From: Ewingella sp. CoE-038-23
GTDB taxonomy: Bacteria > Pseudomonadota > Gammaproteobacteria > Enterobacterales > Enterobacteriaceae
Length of the DNA: 64,000 nt
Direction: 5' to 3'
Assembly (NCBI RefSeq): GCF_040419245.1
Contig: NZ_JAZHOH010000001.1
Span: forward strand, 1,612,001 to 1,676,000
Under the pieces are notes generated by a model that was not told the origin of the DNA, did not search any database, and saw only the letters and a list, made by a program, of their open reading frames with translations. Positions 61,292 through 64,000 of the stretch are shown here, piece after piece. The first letter of the stretch is position 1. Each line of letters begins with the position of its first letter. The translations under genes and the position numbers were made by a program.

Positions 61292-61927
61292 ATGAACACA
61301 CCTCCTAAGACGCTCAAGCCCCGTAAATCGCCAGTACAGGCCCGATCGGCGGCCACCGTTGCGGCTTTACACACGGCAACCATTCAGGTTTTAACTCAAG
61401 AGGGTTTAGCGCGCTGCAACACCACGCGGGTTGCCGAGCGCGCGGGCATGTCGGTGGGCAGCGTTTACCAGTATTACCCCAACCGCGACGCGCTGCTGGC
61501 GACGGTGTTGGCCCATCATCTGGAGAGGGTGGCGATAGCGGTAGAAGAGGTGTGCGCCGCCTGTCAGGGCCAGCCGGTGGATGTGATGGCGGCAAGGCTG
61601 GTGAAGGAGTTTTTGGCGGCAAAACTGCATGACACCGAGGAGTCAAAGGCGCTGTATCGCGTGGCGGCGGAGCGCGACGGCGCGCGCGTGGTGGCTATTG
61701 TGCATCGGCGGATGTCGGCGGCGGTTTCAACCATGCTGGTGAGTGCGCCCGACGCCCAGTTTAAAGACCCGGATGTCACGGCGGCCATTGCCCTCGGCGC
61801 GCTGGCAGGCCCGGTGCGCGCCTTGCTGGAGGGGCTTTCCTCTCCCGAGTTCGACCAGCATCTGCCCGAGCAGCTGACTTTGCTGCTAGAGGGTTATTTT
61901 CGGCGCGGCGGGGGCGGTTCAGCCTGA
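61292..61927 (+). CDS. TetR/AcrR-family regulator
   Basis: 211 residues from the ATG at 61292, chosen since MNTPPKTLKPRKSPVQARS fits the usual N-terminus; an ATG at 61259 with GGGGAAG upstream is the alternative (222 residues). Helix-turn-helix RVAERAGMSVGSVYQYYPNRDALLATV. The ligand domain is Ala-rich and ends in RRGGGGSA. Divergent from the aldo/keto reductase gene, its likely target. Its end overlaps the convergent LysR gene by 9 bp. Confidence 0.86.
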   Translation: MNTPPKTLKPRKSPVQARSAATVAALHTATIQVLTQEGLARCNTTRVAERAGMSVGSVYQYYPNRDALLATVLAHHLERVAIAVEEVCAACQGQPVDVMAARLVKEFLAAKLHDTEESKALYRVAAERDGARVVAIVHRRMSAAVSTMLVSAPDAQFKDPDVTAAIALGALAGPVRALLEGLSSPEFDQHLPEQLTLLLEGYFRRGGGGSA

Positions 61928-62863
61928 CTTTTCTGCCAGCTCCTCCGCGCTGAGCACGTAGTCCGGCGCATCCAGCAGCCTTTCGATAGTCAGGTCGATA
62001 AAGGCCCGTACCCTTGATGGCTGGGCCGCGCGGCTGCCGTAATAGACGTGAACACTCATATGGTCGGTGACGTGCTGGGTGAGCAGCGGCACCAGCCGTC
62101 CGGCGCGGATTGGCGCGGCCGCCGACAGGCCGGAGAGCAGGCCAATCACGTGGCCTGAGAGCACTGCCTGAGTCTCGAGCTGCGCGTCGTTGCTCGACAG
62201 CGCCGGGCGCACGTCAACTGAAGTCACTTCGCCATCCACTTTTAGCAGCCAAGGCAGCACGCGCCCCGAGCCGGGGTGGCGGAAGGTGCTGCAACGGTGC
62301 GCGGCCAATTGCTCGATATTCTGCGGCGCGCCGTGGCGGGCGAGATAAGCCGGAGAGGCGCAGACAATCAGCTGCATGGCGAACAGGCGGCGAACCGAGA
62401 CACCGTCTTCCGGCGGCTGACCAATACGAAAGCCGACGTCGGTGCGATCTTCCACCCAACTGCCAATGCGATCGTCGAGTTTGATGTCCGGCTCGACGTC
62501 GGGATGGCGTCCGCAGAACTCATCAAGCAGCGGCCAAAGCACCGGCAAAAACGAATACTTTGGCGCGACGATGCGCAGCGGGCCCGCAATCGCGTCTTTC
62601 ACATTACGCACCCGATCTCCGGCTCGCTCCAATGCCGCCAACGCGGGCTGGGCGGCGTCAAGAAACTGCTGGCCTTCGGTAGTCAGCGCCAGACTGCGGG
62701 TGGTGCGATGCAGCAGGCGCACACCGAGCCGCTGCTCAAGGCCCGCCAGCGCCTGACTCGCCGCCTGTGGGCTGACTCCCTGAGCCGCCGCGGCTCGGCG
62801 AATACTGCCCAGTTCGATGGCTTTGATAAAGGTTTCGATGGCGCGCAGGTCGCTAACAGGCAT
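61919..62863 (-). CDS. LysR-family regulator (divergent from an SDR gene)
   Basis: 314 residues; AAGGAG is well placed before the ATG. Helix-turn-helix GSIRRAAAAQGVSPQAASQALAGLEQRLGVRLLHRTTRSL and effector domain with VGFRIGQPPEDGVSVRRLF are of the CrgA/DmlR-like subgroup. It is divergent from the SDR gene (62992) across a 128-bp region that should carry LysR sites, and likely controls it. Confidence 0.9.
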   Translation of the reverse strand: MPVSDLRAIETFIKAIELGSIRRAAAAQGVSPQAASQALAGLEQRLGVRLLHRTTRSLALTTEGQQFLDAAQPALAALERAGDRVRNVKDAIAGPLRIVAPKYSFLPVLWPLLDEFCGRHPDVEPDIKLDDRIGSWVEDRTDVGFRIGQPPEDGVSVRRLFAMQLIVCASPAYLARHGAPQNIEQLAAHRCSTFRHPGSGRVLPWLLKVDGEVTSVDVRPALSSNDAQLETQAVLSGHVIGLLSGLSAAAPIRAGRLVPLLTQHVTDHMSVHVYYGSRAAQPSRVRAFIDLTIERLLDAPDYVLSAEELAEKSG

Positions 62864-62991
62864 GGCTATTCCTCTCCTTATAGAATGTCGAGTATCAACC
62901 TCTACTTGTTACTGAGTCAATAACTGGCCTACTAGTGGCTTGCTACTCTTTTACCTACCATCGGCTCTGACATCATTTTTCGGAGCTTGTT

Positions 62992-63738
62992 ATGAACAAC
63001 AATATCAAAGATAAAGTCATTGTGATCACCGGCGCGAGCAGTGGTCTTGGGCTGGCCGCCGCACGCCGACTGGCACAGCAGGGGGCTTGTCTGGTACTGG
63101 GCGCGCGGCGTATCGACCGCCTGCAACAGCTGGCGGACGAGCTGAATGGCGAAGGGCATCGGGCGATTGCCGTCGAGGCCGACGTCACGCGTCGTGATGA
63201 TGTAAAACGGCTGGTGGACAGCGCGGTGCAGACCTTCGGGCGAGTTGACGTGATGGTTAACAATGCCGGGCTGATGCCCATTTCTGCGCTGGAAAGGCTA
63301 AAAGTTGAAGACTGGGAGCGCACTATCGATGTGAACATCAAGGGCGTGCTTTATGGCATCGCGGCGGCGCTGCCGCACATGCAGCGCCAGATGTCCGGCC
63401 ATTTTGTTAACGTGGCATCGGTGGCTGGGCACAAGAACATGCCTAACGGCACGGTCTATTCTGCCTCCAAATTTGCCGTGCGCGCCCTGTCGGAAGGGCT
63501 GCGGCAGGAGGTAAAACCTTGGAATATCCGCACCACTATTTTGTCGCCGGGGGCGGTGGACACTGAGCTTCCCGCCAGCATTACCGAGGCTGACGTCGCC
63601 AAGGGGATGCTGGGGTTCTACCAGTCTACGGCTATTTCGGCTGACTCATTCGCCCGCGCCATTATCTTCGCCATCGAGCAGCCCGAGGATATGGATGTGA
63701 ATGAAATCGTCTTCCGGCCAACTCGCCAGCAGGCTTAA
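62992..63738 (+). CDS. Short-chain dehydrogenase/reductase (SDR)
   Basis: 248 residues, GGAG 7 nt before the ATG. Classical SDR: cofactor motif TGASSGLG (residues about 13-20), NNAG, catalytic Ser in VNVASVAGH and YSASK (Tyr, Lys). After the active site comes SPGAVDTEL. The Arg-rich stretch [11 protein letters not shown] after strand 2 favours NADP(H). The substrate is unknown. It is paired with a divergent LysR gene and followed by a terminator. Confidence 0.92.
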   Translation: MNNNIKDKVIVITGASSGLGLAAARRLAQQGACLVLGARRIDRLQQLADELNGEGHRAIAVEADVTRRDDVKRLVDSAVQTFGRVDVMVNNAGLMPISALERLKVEDWERTIDVNIKGVLYGIAAALPHMQRQMSGHFVNVASVAGHKNMPNGTVYSASKFAVRALSEGLRQEVKPWNIRTTILSPGAVDTELPASITEADVAKGMLGFYQSTAISADSFARAIIFAIEQPEDMDVNEIVFRPTRQQA

Positions 63739-63748
63739 CGCAGCCTCC

Positions 63749-63775
63749 CGTGTCGGCACTCTGCTTGCCGACACG
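63749..63775 (+). terminator. Terminator after the SDR gene
   Basis: CGTGTCGGCA (63749-63758) pairs perfectly with TGCCGACACG (63766-63775), followed by TCTTCCTTCTT. Confidence 0.75.
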
Positions 63776-63823
63776 TCTTCCTTCTTCATTGTTTTTCACG
63801 TATTTCAAAATAAATGTCATATA

Positions 63824-63857
63824 ACATCTATTGTATAAATGCTAAGTGACATCTATT
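63824..63857. promoter_or_regulatory. Direct repeat before the last gene
   Basis: ACATCTATT occurs at 63824-63832 and 63849-63857, 25 bp apart, each preceded by a TGTCA/GTGAC-like word. Repeats spaced by about two helical turns before a gene start suggest a regulator-binding site. Confidence 0.35.
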
Positions 63858-63891
63858 ATGACTGCGACTGAAACATACATTGGAGAAAATT

Positions 63892-64000
63892 ATGAGTTTA
63901 AAAGACAAGATCATCGGCCGCCTTGGCTTCGGCACCGCCCCTCTGGGGAATATGTTCCGCGCGCTGTCTGACGAAGAGGCCGCAGAAACGGTGGAAGCCG
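63892..64000 (+). CDS. Aldo/keto reductase, N-terminal part (cut by the window edge)
   Basis: ATG at 63892 with GGAG 7 nt upstream; 36 codons are visible, beginning MSLKDKIIGRLGFGTAPLG and then NMFRALSDEEAAETVEA. The LGFGTAPLGNMFR stretch is the first strand of the D-threo-aldose 1-dehydrogenase/pyridoxal dehydrogenase-like subgroup of aldo/keto reductases. The active site lies outside the window, so this rests on the N-terminus alone. Confidence 0.7.
   Translation, partial: MSLKDKIIGRLGFGTAPLGNMFRALSDEEAAETVEA

Overview
The window is chromosomal DNA of a gammaproteobacterium of the order Enterobacterales. A Yersiniaceae-type genome (Rahnella, Ewingella, Rouxiella or Serratia-like) fits best. 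The reasons are the very close YbiS/LdtB, PhoA, FhuE, FoxA, AmpC-AmpR and SfsB homologues, a Pho box and Fur boxes of enterobacterial type, and typical G+C-rich coding DNA. The genus is inference. I see no tRNA, rRNA, CRISPR array or replication origin.

Layout, left to right. 0-8 kb: end of an MscS-type channel, a spacer holding a ~500 bp imperfect inverted repeat, then a leftward tripartite efflux operon (membrane fusion protein, DHA2 pump, outer-membrane lipoprotein) ending in a CorA-type gene, with a divergent CDF metal exporter. 7.8-11.4 kb: a cyanide-insensitive-type bd oxidase operon with a 55-codon DUF2474 gene, an SfsB/Nlp regulator, and the first of two related structured-RNA elements. 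11.5-15.7 kb: LysR, a fimbrial gene remnant, phoA with a Pho box, and ldtB. 16-19.4 kb: a divergent EmrB/EmrA-type pump with a TetR regulator and two palindromic operators. 19.5-26.1 kb: foxA with a Fur box and two intrinsic terminators inside its leader, an O-methyltransferase, two Bor-type lipoproteins, a split chromate transporter with its LysR gene, and an ArsR gene. 26.3-34.9 kb: a stand-alone second EF-G, ccdAB, a secreted esterase, an N-terminally truncated nagA, ampC-ampR and an NAD(P)-binding protein. 35-43.8 kb: a magnesium/phosphate block (leader ORFs, mgtA, a small membrane protein, a Na/Pi cotransporter, a SLOG protein), then arsRBC and a MEKHLA protein. 43.9-48.4 kb: a tandem array of DUF1120 exported-protein genes with duplicated and recombined members. 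49-54 kb: fhuE with a Fur box, and a Tat-exported oxalate decarboxylase gene split by an IS903-type element with a perfect 9-bp target duplication. 54-64 kb: a run of regulator/enzyme pairs (LysR-esterase, TetR-tautomerase, TetR-aldo/keto reductase, LysR-SDR), a DUF2461 gene, an EamA transporter, the second structured RNA, and a family II pyrophosphatase.

How it fits together: the window is an accessory-rich stretch of envelope and stress functions: drug and metal efflux, Fur-controlled siderophore uptake, Pho and probable Mg2+ starvation responses, and a beta-lactamase. It is interrupted by a mobile element, gene remnants and dispersed palindromes. The least explained items are the paired structured RNAs (11104-11338 and 59007-59239), which share an internal repeat/anti-repeat design with compensatory base changes; the DUF1120 array; and the leaders of mgtA and foxA.
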